Numbered from the stretch's first letter, positions 1-11,098 are shown. The stretch is DNA of 64,000 bases from Vespula vulgaris (GCF_905475345.1 NC_066602.1:1674001-1738000); one strand, 5' to 3'. The notes: a model not told the origin generated them from the sequence alone. Translations and numbers: made by a program.

Positions 1-855
1 CAAATATATTATATGAATTTATTGACAAATATTGACAAAATTTCAATGGAATCCTCATTTTATTCTAGATAATTTTCTACGATATTTATGACAATTTTTC
101 TCTCAATTCTTGTACACCATTTTCATTGCTATCATTATCTATGAAATTTCCTTATTTTTCTAATGAACTTTCCAAGAGGACATCCGAGTGCAAAGGGTTA
201 AAAAGAAAAATAATTGTTACAAAGTAGCCTGAAAAAAAAGCAAACAAATATGTATTGAGAAAGTATTACAATTTCATATTCTCTATGTTTGCGGTATATG
301 TAAACTGGATTTTTGATTTATATTTACTTTTCTCTTAATTTTTCAGAAATTCTCTTAAGAATTTATTATTCCTGCTCGGAAGAAAGATAAATAAGCATAA
401 ACTTTCATTTGTTGAATGAATTCTGAATACATATTTATTTGCTTTTTTCTTTTGTTCTTTTTTTTTTTAATTAAAATTTCTTTCGTTAATTTATTTTATG
501 GTTTAATTTTCTTTTTAATCATAAATTGATTTATGTACATAGAGATGCACACTCCGAGATAAATAGTTTATCATAAAATATTAAATATTTATGTTGACAA
601 TTATATAAATATGTAGGTATATAAATGTGATTAAATGTTATACTATTATGTTATGTTTGTGTGTGTGTATGTGTGTATGTTTAAACACACATCCACATAA
701 AATCTGTATATAAGAATAAGTGTTACACGAAATTATTGCTAATGTAAGTTTTAACAGTATGTAATAAACTTAAAAGCAACTACAAAAATAGTTCTATGTC
801 CCTTTATCATTAATTATGTTTTAGGCAACTGACTCTTGAAAATAAATTATCCTTG
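1..855. other. AT-rich non-coding DNA
   Basis: I see no gene here. The stretch is A+T-rich with poly-T and poly-A runs and a short GT-rich patch near 658-682 followed by an AC-rich patch, which together could fold into a weak hairpin. It does not obviously match the repeated blocks elsewhere in the window. Confidence 0.5.
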
Positions 856-859
856 ACTA

Positions 860-1575
860 ATGCATTCAGATTGATAGGTCGAAACAAAAAAAAATACTAA
901 TATGATTTATTTTATCGAGAGCATCTTGTTTAAAATGATATGTACGATACACTTATCATTATGCCGCCTGATTGGGGGCTTATGTATTCTTTTGGATTCT
1001 CCCTCTCTTGAATCTTCCAAGAACTTGCATGGAAGACTACTAGATTCAGTACCAACATCTTTAATCCGTTTCAATGAATACAATAAATTCAAGTTTCAAA
1101 TCATGGTTTTCCTATCATTTATTTCTGTCATTATTTTTCATTCATTAACGAGATATTATGTCATCCACGATTATCTCATTACAATGCTGCCAATAACTTT
1201 GAAACGAAACTATCGTAAATGGTGAATTTTTTTTTGTTTTTTCCTTCTTTTCTCTTTTTGATTCCATCTCTGCTTTTGATTCTTCCTATCGATCATTCTC
1301 CATAACTATATCTTTTCGATTATTTTACTTTGTAAAAATTTAATTTTGCTTATCTCCTTTTTGGGGAGTGAATATTTTTTCGCATTTATTTATTGATATT
1401 TATTTATTTTTCGTGAAAAACACAATGACATTGCCTAGACAGTAGGATTTAGAAGATTCTATTCAGAAGGAAAGATTATTTCATGGAGAGCTATTTCCTA
1501 TAACATTTATAAGTTATGCTTAGCGCCACGTCGATCAGTTAGTTGAATAACGATAAATAAAAAAAAGTATGATAG
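860..1575 (+). repeat. S block, copy 1
   Basis: This is one of eight related copies of a 0.5-1 kb block. The others are near 17,760-18,240 (minus), 19,560-20,600 (plus), 24,230-24,780 (minus), 34,740-35,270 (minus), 40,080-40,530 (minus), 54,570-55,350 (plus) and 59,220-59,770 (minus). Shared landmarks are a line around ATCGTAAATGG (about 1,210), a T-rich run followed by TTGTAAAAATTTAATTTT (about 1,333), and a stretch ending in a GATCTCTATTAC-like motif (about 1,575). A 107-codon frame at 902-1,225 is not preserved in the other copies, so I do not call it a gene. Confidence 0.6.
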
Positions 1576-1589
1576 ATCTCTATTACATT

Positions 1590-2520
1590 AGGCACTCTAT
1601 TATATCAGTATTATATTATATCTGTGCTTATCGAGAAATTAAATCATTCGGATAATTTATTCGCAAAATACAAATATTATTTTACTAGAAATACAATAAA
1701 ATCACTGCTACACTCGGTTATACGTAATAAATAATAAATGATTGCAGAAATATAATTTTTTCATAAGAACTAACTAGTTTAGGGCATAACATACGCCATA
1801 TAGCGCAATACAATATACGCAACCTTGTATATAGTGCATAATTAGCTCATTCTTTTGTTCTTCGCTCGGAAATAAATTTTCAGAAAAATCTACTCGCTCG
1901 TATGAAAGAATTGAATCAGTTACGTGGTGCATTGCTTTGCAAAAGACTTAACTGGCTAGTTAAATGATGCAGTTAAATAATAATAATAAAGTAATTGAAT
2001 TATATAGCTTATCGTATTATTCAATTGTCTAGTCGCTTTGTTGAGAGGAAAACAAATTAGAAAATTCCTTTTCTTTTTCTTTTTTTTTTTTTGAAAATGA
2101 GACAACAGGTCTGCGTACACACGCACACAAGACCGCGCACTCATTCCCGGCCACTTGACTGGCGCAGATAAGCGCGCACCACATCACACGCAGATGGAGA
2201 GAGATAACGAAGGTTTAAAACGACGGTACTCGACGATAAGTAAGGGAGAAAATAATAGGTATATTCGCTATCATTAAATCCCTATTGAAACGTATCAACA
2301 GGGTAATTCGCGCTACGCAGCAAATTACTTCGTCCAAATCGCAATATTGTTTATATCAGTACATAGCCATGTACTTATTTACAATTTTTTGTTCTTGGAT
2401 GATAGTGATAATTGTTCCTTGTCACGTAATAATTGTTCCACACGATCGAATCGATAAAGGAAGTACGAAAATTTACATAAAGACAAAATAGAAAGCGAAG
2501 GATTTATGCTTCATTGTGTA
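1590..2520 (+). repeat. Repeat-unit 3' flank with GC-rich module 1 (2,098-2,275)
   Basis: The segment 1,590-2,090 matches, in reverse orientation, 17,410-17,760, so 0.86-2.28 kb and 17.1-18.2 kb form a distant inverted pair. The part at 2,098-2,275 is the first copy of a GC- and CpG-rich module. It begins with alternating A/C and C/G steps (ACACACGCACAC-like), contains TCATTCCCGGCCACTTGACT, and ends in a GGAGAGAGATAACGA-like motif. The following 2,280-2,400 is the usual right-hand flank of the module. No frame is conserved among copies. Confidence 0.65.
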
Positions 2521-2930
2521 CTATGCACCTCTCGGCAACTACCCAAAATATCTTGAATAAATTTAAATCTTGTAAAGAATAATAATGCTTTACTTTCAAG
2601 GAATAAAGAGGGTAGAAATGATATAAAGTGTTAAACCGATATTTCCTTTTATTCGCAAGACTTAGTTTCCGATGCGATGTTACCACACACATTGCGAAAA
2701 GTTGATGTTCCTTACATACACATCGAAAAGAGTCGAGCGCAGAATTCAAGAAATCATTACAGAAAAATATTAATGGCTACAATGTACATCTATTCCTAGC
2801 TTAATTACGTTTACTCATAGAGAGAGATACAAATATTTTCGTTAGTTCATTACATTTTTTTTACAATTACCTTAAAGAAAAACTTATATAATATATTTTC
2901 TTATATACACCTACGTGAATGTAACTTTCA
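2520..2930. other. Unassigned spacer
   Basis: I see no supported gene. An 81-codon minus-strand frame covers 2,504-2,749 but has no homologue elsewhere in the window and no splice-like borders. Confidence 0.35.
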
Positions 2931-3345
2931 TTCTTTGCGGGTGGCAGCGAGAGAGCTTCGATGTTTATTCGTCGGAGTACAAAGGAAAACTAATTCGGTA
3001 ACCGTCCAAACTAATCATTTATTGACTTTACATGTTGCCAACAACGGCCATTTCAAAATTCGAGTCCAACAGAGAATAAATAAAAATTATCTGATATTCC
3101 GTCGGTGTTTCGTGGCGTGTAATGTTTAACGGAATCTACTACTGCTTAAATAATGGATAGTTTAACTCGTCGTACATTTATATCGTTTAAATGAGTTTAA
3201 AATTATCAAAAGTATTAAGTTTGAAGTTTTCACCTTTAAAAAGTGAGGGTAACCGTCAAAGTCATTCCAATGTTCGTTTTTATTGACATTACACGCAGCG
3301 ATGAAACTCAGATGCAACTATTCCAATATGAAAATCATAAATTAT
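2930..3345 (+). pseudogene. Z block: possible 57-base exon remnant, plus copy
   Basis: The segment 2,930-3,110 matches 18,360-18,520 on the opposite strand. In the 18 kb copy a pyrimidine-rich stretch ends in TTTGCAG and is followed by 57 bases ending before GTAACC, which looks like an internal exon. Here the acceptor reads GCGG in place of GCAG, so it is damaged, while the donor-like GGTAACC at 2,998 remains. The open frame of the exon-like part (2,941-2,997) reads RESFDVYSSEYKGKLI. The segment after the donor (from GGTAACCGTC) recurs at 3,247-3,330, so the intron-like part is itself duplicated in tandem. I do not recognise the protein. Confidence 0.3.
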
Positions 3346-3857
3346 TTAAATTTTAGCTGAAAATTATTTTATGTTATTCGCACGTTACGATCTTCGTAAT
3401 GTTTAAGCGAATATACTATCGTTTAAATATTACGATTATGAAAATAATTCATTTGTCGATTCTATTATATCTAAAACATTAACTTGAAATATTATAATTA
3501 TTACTATAATAATAATAATATTCAGTTTATCAAAAATCAAGCAAAAGCATATCAATTCTTCGTTCTTTCGGTAAAAAGATGAAAAGCACAGAATGATTTC
3601 TATTTTGATATTATTCCGTATTTACCTTTTATACTCGGCGTCCTTTCGAACGTTTGGTAGCAGCAACAGGGCGGTATTAACGTCGCACAAACGTGGTATA
3701 TAGTGTAACATATTACATAGTCTCACTTTGGTACACCAAGGAATATATGTAGTGGTATTTGTTTTATCTGAATTTATATAGATCGAGGAACAAATTTCTT
3801 GCAAAAGAAATCAAAATTCTATGAAAACAAATGATTCTGATCTTAATTCTTATTTTC
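3345..3857. other. Unassigned spacer
   Basis: A+T-rich with short ATT/AAT runs near 3,500-3,530. The only frame (60 codons, minus, 3,622-3,804) has no support from other copies. Confidence 0.35.
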
Positions 3858-4560
3858 AAAATGAGACAACATGTGTCCGTTCACACGCAGATAGAAAGAC
3901 ACACGTATTCCCGTCCACATGTCAGTGCACAAAAGCGTACACAAGAGCACACGTGCATGGAGAGAGGCAATAACAAATCTTTTAATCCGAGAGTAATTAA
4001 CGATACGTACATGCATTTTCAGTAAGACCCAATCAAAACTTACTAACAAGAGAGTTGGGATTACACAGCAAATTAATTCGTTCAAATTTCGATATTACTA
4101 AAAAACGTACACTAAGTATTATAAATATTTTTCTAGTACATATCGTGAATACTATATGAAGAATAATTTGAAACACTGACCTCAAAATTTCTTCTATTGG
4201 GATATTCTACTCAATTTAAATTGATGAAATAACTATGACGTAAACATGGCCTTAACATTTCTCGTATAATTTAAAAATATTCTCGGGCTAGTATTGTTAT
4301 CTGGAAAAGCGGTGAGTCTTTATATCGTTCTCGTAGGTTTACTTATGATAGATGATAAACTTTCAGTTCCATCTTAATTTCACTTTGATTATGTTCCACA
4401 TGGAACGTCTGACAATCCTTCAACGGTCCTTTCGACTTGAATCGATTATACCCTCTAGCTAAAACTCCCCATCCATGGATTCCTTGAAAAAGATGTATTC
4501 ATGAAAAAGGTCTAATCGTACCACTATTCGAACGAATAATGTTACGTCGAATTAAAAGGG
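3858..4560 (+). repeat. GC-rich module 2 with right arm and minus-strand tail remnant
   Basis: The GC-rich module covers about 3,858-4,040 in plus orientation. It is followed by its usual flank (from about 4,040), which elsewhere forms the right half of inverted pairs. The part at 4,310-4,560 is a minus-strand remnant of the gene-family 3' 'tail': read on the minus strand it contains the GTTCCATGTGGAAC and TAGAGGGTATAATCGATT landmarks. Many stops interrupt it. Confidence 0.5.
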
Positions 4561-5060
4561 ATTGGTCGAGAAATTCGTTTCCTCCGAACACATATCCTTT
4601 TCGGCCGATTAACAAAAAATTTTAATCCACCTGCGTAAAGCGCATTCAAATGAAATACGTAGAGAAAAAGACGATGTAACGGAAAAAAAATGAATATGGA
4701 GAAAGATTCTCTCTGAATTCATATCTCTTATTATTGCGTAATACAGGAAAAGAAATGATAGTTTCAAGAGATAAACAAAGGAGAAATTAATTCTTAATGA
4801 TAGTCATTTTTAAGTAGATAAATAAAAAAAATTGATTGTCAATAGTCAATATTCTTTAATTAATTTCAAATTATAAGCTGTGAAGGAAAAAGAAAAAAAA
4901 AAGTAATATGCCGAATTAAAAGATATTGTTCCTTAATAAAAGAGAAGCTCAATACTCCTTAATTAATTTCATTTTCGACCTTTCCGTTCGTGTGAGCAAT
5001 TAATGTGCGTAAAACGTAATAACCATAACTGCCATGAACCCTTTCGGACGTTAGCTCTCA
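4560..5060 (+). promoter_or_regulatory. Upstream element U and leader, copy without gene body
   Basis: The segment 4,560-4,680 matches the region upstream of E0 in the gene copies: GATTGGTCGAGAAATTCGTT, then CTTTTCGGC, then GCGTAAAGCGCATTCAAATG. Further leader sequence follows, including a match at 4,975-5,040 to the stretch just upstream of E0 in the C blocks (GACC..TTTCGG..ATAATA). No E0 exon follows; the sequence instead switches into the T block near 5,060. It is therefore an orphan upstream region. Confidence 0.4.
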
Positions 5061-5099
5061 GCAAATCGATGGTACTTTATCGAACAAACGTAGTTCACA

Positions 5100-7130
5100 T
5101 CTGAAAATATATATCATAATTTTAAAAGCACATAATGTATTATAGAGATGCTTGGTTTATATGAATTCGTAGATATTAAAGAACATATTTTGTTATAAAC
5201 AGACCAAAATTTTATCCTTTATAATTTTCTACGAAATCTATGATAAGTTTTGAAGAAAATTTTTTACATTTGCATCTCTTTCATCGATGAGATCTCTTGT
5301 TTTTTTGATAGATGATATAACTATCACTTCTATCGTTTTCTTCCGGATTAATATTTATTTTTTCTAACGTGGCTGTATAAACGCCTATTTGAAATTCTTA
5401 TTCACCGCTTATATCTTATATCATGAGACGTGTGCGTATTTGGACATCTAGCCGATCTTCTAATAAAAAAAAAAAACAGATATGGAGATAATTGCATTTT
5501 ACGAAATCACGGAATGATACATAATAATACATAATACTTTCCTAGTTTTCTGACTAATTATTCGAGGGATCTATTTATACTACTCGAAGCTTCAGTACGA
5601 ACTGATTTCAGCTTTGAAAATCTCTTTCTCCAGTTTTACGATCGCTTGTTTACTTCATCGAATTTCGCTATATATACAACTTCTTGTTATTATTCTCCTT
5701 CAGTGAAACAGAGAAGGGCTCATATTGTCGTGAAAACACAACCCACGTTCTCTTTCGTAAGATCGACTGATATTCTTTTCATGTAACTTAGTAATTGAAC
5801 GATCTTTTGATTTCTTTTATTGTGTCATTTCAATAGAAAATTTCAGAAAAATATGTATTTCTCAAAAAGTTGCGGTGGAAACAGTGGTTCTTCAATATAC
5901 ATTAAATTCTTTGCGATATATCATTAAATAATTCTGAGGTTCTCTCGAAGAAGAAAAAGGAAAGAAAGTAATATTACGATAAAAAAATAAATGTGAGACA
6001 GGATTTTATTCGAAGCAATATATTTTATTACTATTGCGTAATAAAGAAAAGGATGTCTTTGTTAACTTAAGCAATAGGTATGTGTTTACAAGAAGGAAAG
6101 GTAATATTGGATGCAATGTTTTCAAAGAATACCAAAGAAGATATACCTTCCGACGAAGAAATATTTTACAAGAGAAGATTTCACAAAAGGAATTTCGTAA
6201 TACGAAAATAGTAGTATCGTCCATATCCAATAGTAATGGAACACTATTTTTAAATATAACTTGGATTTACGAAAGAGGAAACAAGAATTTTCGTACGTGA
6301 GTTAATTTAAATACTTTCATAGCAATTAATTCGATATAACGTTAATAATTGAAATAATCATTAATAATAATGCATTATATCATAATGTAAGTAATAAGAA
6401 TTACAGTTTAAGGTGACATTTTCAAATTAGAAAACCAAACTTTCTGGATTTTAATTCTCTAATTAGAACGCAAAAGATGAGAAATTTCCCCTCTACTGTA
6501 ATTATGTAGTAACAGTAATATATAATATATGTACACGCAAAATAATCTCATGAATCTGGGAATCTTCCAATGAAATTGACAATTATTCTGATCTTCTTTA
6601 ACTGAAATAATCATAAAACTGTAATTATTTATAATATAATTAATTATTACAATAATGATTATTGTATACTTATGAAAAAGAAGTACGTTCACAGCGGTCT
6701 GGATGCTTATCTAATATGCTTAAAGAGAGCGATAAGAAGGATGTGTTTGTAATAGTACATGAGTATGCCTCGTACGATATAGTGATATTTGATGAAGTAA
6801 ACAAATATTCATAAAACTGGGGAAAGAGATTTTCAAAGTTGAGCTCACTTCGTATTGAAACTTCGAGTAGTATAAATAGATCCCTCGACTAATTAGTCAG
6901 GAAACCAGGAAAGTATTATATTATTGTTATGCATCATTCCGTGATGTCGTAATATACAATTTGAAACTACCAATCCGTTTACTTATTTACTTCTTTTTCA
7001 TTAAGGGAATCGCAAAATTTCCAAACACGAGTGAGTTTCGTGCTGTAAGTAATACCGAAGAGGAATTCCAGGTAGACATTTACGTATTGATCGGATTTTA
7101 ACGATCTGCGCGTACGCAATACCTTCTCTC
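5100..7130. repeat. T-block inverted pair around a central segment
   Basis: The segment 5,100-5,990 (plus) matches 29,600-30,400 and 45,840-46,630. The segment 6,700-7,060 is the same sequence reversed: GTTTACTTCATCGAA near 5,650 corresponds to TTTGATGAAGTAAAC near 6,790. The two arms flank a central stretch (5,990-6,690) related to 20,950-21,350, 37,100-37,560, 46,620-47,030, 50,890-51,340 and 56,390-56,830. Frames of 88 codons (plus, 6,034-6,300) and 74 codons (minus) occur in the centre. They are not kept in those copies and are not called genes. Confidence 0.55.
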
Positions 7131-7145
7131 ATAGCTACTGTCCAG

Positions 7146-8165
7146 CCTTATCATATTAAACGATTTATTATTACCTCCATCCGTGCACGTACGTGTTTAC
7201 GTACGCGAGTCAAGTGGGCGGGAATGAGTGTGCGTGTCAACGTACACTTGCTCACTTATTTTGAAAACAAGAAAGGTATTTCTTCATTAGTCTTCCTTTC
7301 ATCAAACAAAGCAGACAATTCCATAAAACGACTAGCGGAATAATTCAATTATCCATTTAGCTGAACGATTTAATTCCCTGATTAAGTCTTTTGCAGATCG
7401 ATGTAGTAGGAAGAATGGATTCTTCCATATGAACGAATACATTTTTCTAGAAAATTACCTCCTATTGGAGAATGCAAAATAATAACCTCGTTATAATTCT
7501 AGTTATCTTAAATTTCCTATATTATGTTCCAAATCAATTGATGTCTAAAAATATAGTCCATTACTCTGCAAAATATGTAACTGTATTGTCAAACAATGAA
7601 TCTACATAGGTAATTAAATGATACAGCTAAACTTCAATTATCTGCTTGGTCTGATGAAAGAAAAGCAAATGAAAGAATTATTTCCTTATTATCAACATAA
7701 GCCAGCAGTTAGACGCACCCACGAACACAGAACAGCATACTCCATCCCGGCCACTCGACTGACGCAGATAGGGGCGCACGCAGATGAAGAGAGTTAATAA
7801 CGAAAGATTTAAAAGGAAGGTACTTAATGATAAGTAAGGGAGAACGTATCACGGACATTCATTGTTACTAAATCCTTTTCAGAACGAATTAAATGGGCAA
7901 TTCGCGCTACTGACCAAATTACTTCGTGCAATTTCAAAATTTATGGAAAACGCTAATTAAATATTACGAATATTTTTTAAATAGATGTGAATATCATGAC
8001 AAACAAATTGGAATATAAAATTCAACGTTTCTCTCTTTTTAATTATATCGGATGAATACTTAATTTCAATCAATGGAATAACGATGACGTGAACGTGGAC
8101 TTCCTATTTCACGTTTAATTTAAAAATATTCCACAGCTAGTCATTATTTCCAAAAACGGTGAATC
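7146..8165. repeat. Inverted pair A of GC-rich modules 3 and 4
   Basis: Module 3 (7,146-7,262, minus) and module 4 (7,690-7,868, plus) face away from each other. The left arm contains AAGTCTTTTGCAGATCGATG near 7,385, a landmark repeated in other pairs, but the right arm is partly deleted between about 7,480 and 7,610. The stretch 7,870-8,165 is the 3' flank of minus-strand gene copy G1, including TGACGTGAACGTGGAC, which is also seen next to other tails. Confidence 0.6.
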
Positions 8166-8169
8166 TTTT

Positions 8170-8472
8170 GGTTATTCCAGTCTGTTAAATTATTCTGTAT
8201 TATATACATCCCGCAGTTTCATGTCAAGTCACCTTTGATTCTTGCCCCATGTGAAACTTCGGACGACCTTTCAATAAATCTTTCCGAGTTCAATCGAATA
8301 TACGCTCCAGCTAAAGCCGCTCACGTTTGGATCCTTTGAAAAATGTAAATCTCTCCCATTTCCTCTTACCGCTGTTCCAAGCTTCATAAAACAGCGCCAT
8401 ATTGGTCTTTCCAAGCTTCGTCGTCAAGCACAAATGTTTTTTCTTCTTTTTCCTCTTCTTAAGTATTCCCAA
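8170..8472 (-). pseudogene. G1 basic 'tail' region
   Basis: On the minus strand this region has a purine-rich start coding lysine and arginine in one frame (about 8,465-8,425), then TTTTATGAAGCTTGGAAC. It is homologous to the start of the C fragments (FYKAR-like, then KGS..K/R-rich). Stops interrupt the frame, so it is either 3' UTR or a decayed further coding exon. The parallel with the 11.1 kb fragment favours decayed coding sequence. Confidence 0.35.
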
Positions 8473-8573
8473 TCAGATAACGCATACATGAACAATAGCT
8501 AACGATGTTTCTTCCTTGGTTAGAAATTCCAACTGGTTTTTAAACCACTCTTCTGCATTCACGATCCAATGCG
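8473..8573 (-). CDS. G1 exon E5 (candidate last coding exon)
   Basis: The exon follows a TTATAATACAG acceptor. The open frame reads HWIVNAEEWFKNQLEFLTKE, then ETSLAIVHVCVI and TGA. The final TGA is present at the same place in G2 and in the copies at 28.5, 44.5 and 63.7 kb, so it may be the true end of the protein. One base more than G2 E5 shifts the upstream frame, so one of the two copies is damaged or the frame model is wrong. Confidence 0.4.
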
Positions 8574-8652
8574 CTGTATTATAACAGAAGAAATTAACAT
8601 AGAAAATTGGATAAGATACGTGACGAGTTACTTATATCTGATCTCTTCGTAC

Positions 8653-8835
8653 CTCGTTTAATTAAATTCAATATTGAAGTCGATGGTTGTTATAGTATTG
8701 TTCTAGCAATAGTAACATGTTGCTTTCATACACCAGATAATTAGCTTCCTCTCTCACCAACTTGGGTTTCAGATTATTGGCAAGATTTGTAATAAATTCG
8801 CAAGCAGCATCAGCTTCCTCCGCCGTTTTTACCAT
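8653..8835 (-). CDS. G1 exon E4 (candidate)
   Basis: The acceptor is GTGTCAG and the conserved donor is AACGAG|GTACGAAG. The frame MVKTAEEADAACEFITNLAN continues for 55 codons before a TGA inside the exon-like region. It aligns with G2 E4 at the residues VK-AE-ADAA-EFI, then PKL, then NY. The composition suggests an amphipathic helix. E4 exists only in G1 and G2; the C-block copies have lost it. Confidence 0.4.
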
Positions 8836-9043
8836 CTGACACATTAAATGACGAATAACAAGTAACGCACAATTCTATAAAAAAAATAGAGGAAATTTTA
8901 TTCATTTATTATTATTTACCTCCTCTCCTACATCAAGCATCTTGTTTCCTATATCGAATATTCTTTATTACAGCAGTTGAAAATTATATGGATTATTGAT
9001 TTATATTGAAATAATACCTTTAAAATTGCTTAAGGTAAGAGAC

Positions 9044-9091
9044 CTAATAACCCACTCATCGATAGAAATACTCTCGTCGCCATGATAAAAT
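9044..9091 (-). CDS. G1 exon E3 (candidate, 48 bases)
   Basis: The exon follows a TTTTTACACAG acceptor and is 48 bases long, exactly as in G2. It reads DFIMATRVFLSMSGLL in the favoured frame, a short hydrophobic segment. The donor (TTAG|GTCTCTTAC) is weak. Related copies at 28.3, 44.3 and 63.6 kb keep the ATGGCGACGAGAATAT core. Confidence 0.35.
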
Positions 9092-9277
9092 CTGTGTAAA
9101 AATTCAATAAATTTTCGTAAAATGTACCTATGATATAGATTTTATATTCCATATTACACTTTAGAATAAAAAATTTATATCTTATCTCTAAAATATCTTA
9201 ATATTTGATAAACACAGCACTGATTGATTTACCATTTAAACATAAGACTGAAGAGAAAAACGTTTTCCTTTCCTAAC

Positions 9278-9520
9278 CTGGTTGACGGTCGGATATTTGT
9301 CTTATCCAAATAGGACATATCGTCTGATGTAAGGAAAAACAGGAAGTACCGATGTACGTGTGTTTCATTTCGGATGTCGAATGTTTAATTATCACGTTGA
9401 ACGCAGAAATCCATGTATCTTCTTTGAACGTAATTATAATTCAGATATCGGTCAATTAGGCTCCTCTGCAATACTTCTGGGCTCTTGGAACTGCTTTCAT
9501 CTTCGTTTAGTCTTGTATAA
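9278..9520 (-). CDS. G1 exon E2 (candidate, frame lesion)
   Basis: The acceptor region is TTTCAGAG and the donor is CCAG|GTTAGG. The frame starts SYTRLNEDESSSKSPEVLQR. It is interrupted about 25 codons in, and an alternative frame after the break matches the second half of the other copies (TWIS … IIKH … IGTSCFS … QTI). Related E2 copies occur at 22.1-22.35, 27.9-28.2, 32.2-32.46, 38.27-38.5, 43.9-44.1, 47.8-48.0, 52.1-52.35, 57.3-57.59 and 63.2-63.4 kb. Confidence 0.4.
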
Positions 9521-9642
9521 CTCTGAAATAAATTAAAATTCTTAGATTGGTGAAGACTTAGGGTAGACGTTCAATTGTTCATTGAAATTGTCCAGTCATC
9601 AAAGGTAAATCGGGCCACGCCATTTTTTGCGATATAAAGTAC

Positions 9643-9739
9643 CTTCTACAAGAAACAACAAAATAATAATTAGGATGTGATTGATCATAAAAATCAGTTT
9701 CATTTTCGTAATATAGTATTGAAATTTTATAATAAATTA
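9643..9739 (-). CDS. G1 exon E1 (candidate)
   Basis: The acceptor is TTCGTTAG and the donor is GAAG|GTACTT. Two open frames compete. One starts at an internal ATG (9,703) and reads MKLIFMINHILIIILLFLVE, a good signal-peptide-like segment. The other joins E0 in phase and reads … YYKIS … NETDF. The second stays open in the copies at 22.5 and 32.6 kb, where the first is broken by TAA. I cannot decide which frame was used. Confidence 0.35.
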
Positions 9740-9877
9740 CTAACGAATACAGATAAATTTACTTTATATCGATAAGGAACAAAAGACTAGAAAGAAGAAA
9801 TTCTACCGTTTGAATTGCTTATCAGTTAGAATTTGCGACGTATGAAGTATATACGTGATAATTAAGCACTTACTTAC

Positions 9878-9944
9878 GTATAACTCGTTCAAAAATTATC
9901 GAAAGGATGACTTCTACAAGCGAGTTCCCTTCGCAGATCGCCAT
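9878..9944 (-). CDS. G1 exon E0 (candidate first coding exon)
   Basis: The exon starts with ATG at 9,944 and encodes about 22 codons (MAICEGNSLV, then a hydrophobic stretch ending FERVI). It stops in phase 1 before a strong GTAAGT donor. The 67-base length equals that of E0 at 27,472-27,538. Other copies are 52 or 46 bases, so all lengths leave one base over. This conserved phase is the main support for it being coding. Hydrophobic residues dominate positions 9-20. Confidence 0.45.
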
Positions 9945-10520
9945 GTTAGATGACTGAGGTAATTTCTGAAGCCATGCGCGATGGAAAGGGTTATTACATT
10001 CTATGCAGATAATCAATACCACGTATTACCTGATAGAAAGAGCCGAAAAGACGCGGTACGGGAGGAAATAAATTTCACAATGTACACCCATTAACTGGAC
10101 AATAATTTTTTTTTTACCTTCCATTCCTTTCTCTATTTTAACGCTTTTTTCTTTAAAATTTACATATAGAAATTATATAAGTAATTTTGCTAATCGGCTA
10201 TTAATTTTTCCCGCTTCTATCGTTAAAAATATTCATCTATAAGTATTAATTTGCAGCAAGAAATATTCCTTAAAATTTGTTTCGTAATATTACGTTCTAT
10301 TCTCTTTGTATTAATTAAGTTAACAAGCTTCTTTCTTTTTTTATTACATAGTGATAATGAATATGTATTACATTAAATCATTCGTATTATTTATTTTCCT
10401 TTTCGCGTAATCCATTTGAATGCGTTTTACGCCGGACAATTACAACTTCCTATCCCGCCGTCGAAAGAACCGGAAATTGTAGTAGTGGAGGAAACGGATT
10501 TGTCGACCAATCTCTTTTAA
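9945..10520 (-). promoter_or_regulatory. G1 upstream region with elements PE and U
   Basis: Two stretches match upstream DNA of other copies. Proximal element PE is near 9,985-10,060 and includes GGGTTATTAC, a GATAATCAATA-like motif and AAAGAGCC. Distal element U is near 10,400-10,520 and includes, on the minus strand, GGCGTAAAACGCATTCAAAT and a GATTGGTCGACAAAT motif. The DNA between them is AT-rich and more diverged. This conservation pattern suggests regulatory DNA, but no known promoter motif is decisive. Confidence 0.4.
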
Positions 10521-11050
10521 TTCGCCTTACTACTGCCCTCTCCTATTAATTACCATAAGAAATAATCGGCCATATAGCATAATTACATATTGCAATGATT
10601 GCTTTTGTTTTGATTAATTCATCGCACTCTACCAAGGGATAATATTAAATGAAAAGGAATAAATTTTTCGTTGTCATTTTTTCATAATAAAAATATCTTG
10701 TGAACATTATTGCCGACATTTTTAATTACCACCTGACTAACTTTGGCCAAAAATGTTATTTATGCAAACAATACTTTCTTCCAATATCTTTTTTCATAAT
10801 AAAAATTGTATAATCGGCAAAATGATCGTTATGAGAAGTATCTAATCGTCTTTTGAAACTTTCAGTTTTTCCTTAAAATTCATCCACAGTGACGTGCTGT
10901 TTTATGTTATAGGTCGAATTTGAAAAAATAAGATAAAGAAACGTATCGTTCGATTTATATTGTATTAGTTAAGTTTATCCACGTTTTTCAAAATTTTTTT
11001 AATGTTTCTAGGGAATAACAAAAATCATCATGCTGAAAACAATAGCAAGG
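10520..11050 (-). repeat. N element (intergenic) between divergent copies
   Basis: The part at 10,660-10,900 is the minus-strand copy of a conserved intergenic element also found at 14,080-14,340, 26,560-26,790, 42,500-42,770 and 61,800-62,060. Shared motifs are a CACAAGATATTTTTATTATG-like line and CATTTTTGGCC. It always lies between a minus-strand and a plus-strand gene copy, or between their remnants. Confidence 0.5.
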
Positions 11051-11098
11051 CATTTCCTTTTGAAATAAAGACGGTGACTCTAACTTATCCGTAATACC

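Larger units (their letters stand above)
8170..9944 (-). pseudogene. G1: most complete minus-strand copy of the unrecognised multi-exon family
   Basis: This is one of only two copies that keep all recognisable exons. Read on the minus strand the order is E0 (9,944-9,878), E1 (9,739-9,643), E2 (9,520-9,278), E3 (9,091-9,044), E4 (8,835-8,653), E5 (8,573-8,473) and tail (about 8,470-8,170). Most borders carry GT/AG-like signals that also occur in G2. Joining E0, E1 and E2 keeps one frame (… NETDF … then SYTRLNEDESSS …), but E2 then meets a stop about 25 codons in. Compared with 22.1 kb the frame break coincides with a 4-base length difference. The copy is therefore either a pseudogene or wrongly modelled. 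Predicted features are short hydrophobic segments and few cysteines. I do not recognise the family. Confidence 0.45.

Noticed and set aside
6006..6300. Overlapping 88-codon (plus) and 74-codon (minus) frames
   Set aside because: The homologous central segments at 21.0, 37.1, 46.6, 50.9 and 56.4 kb do not keep either frame.
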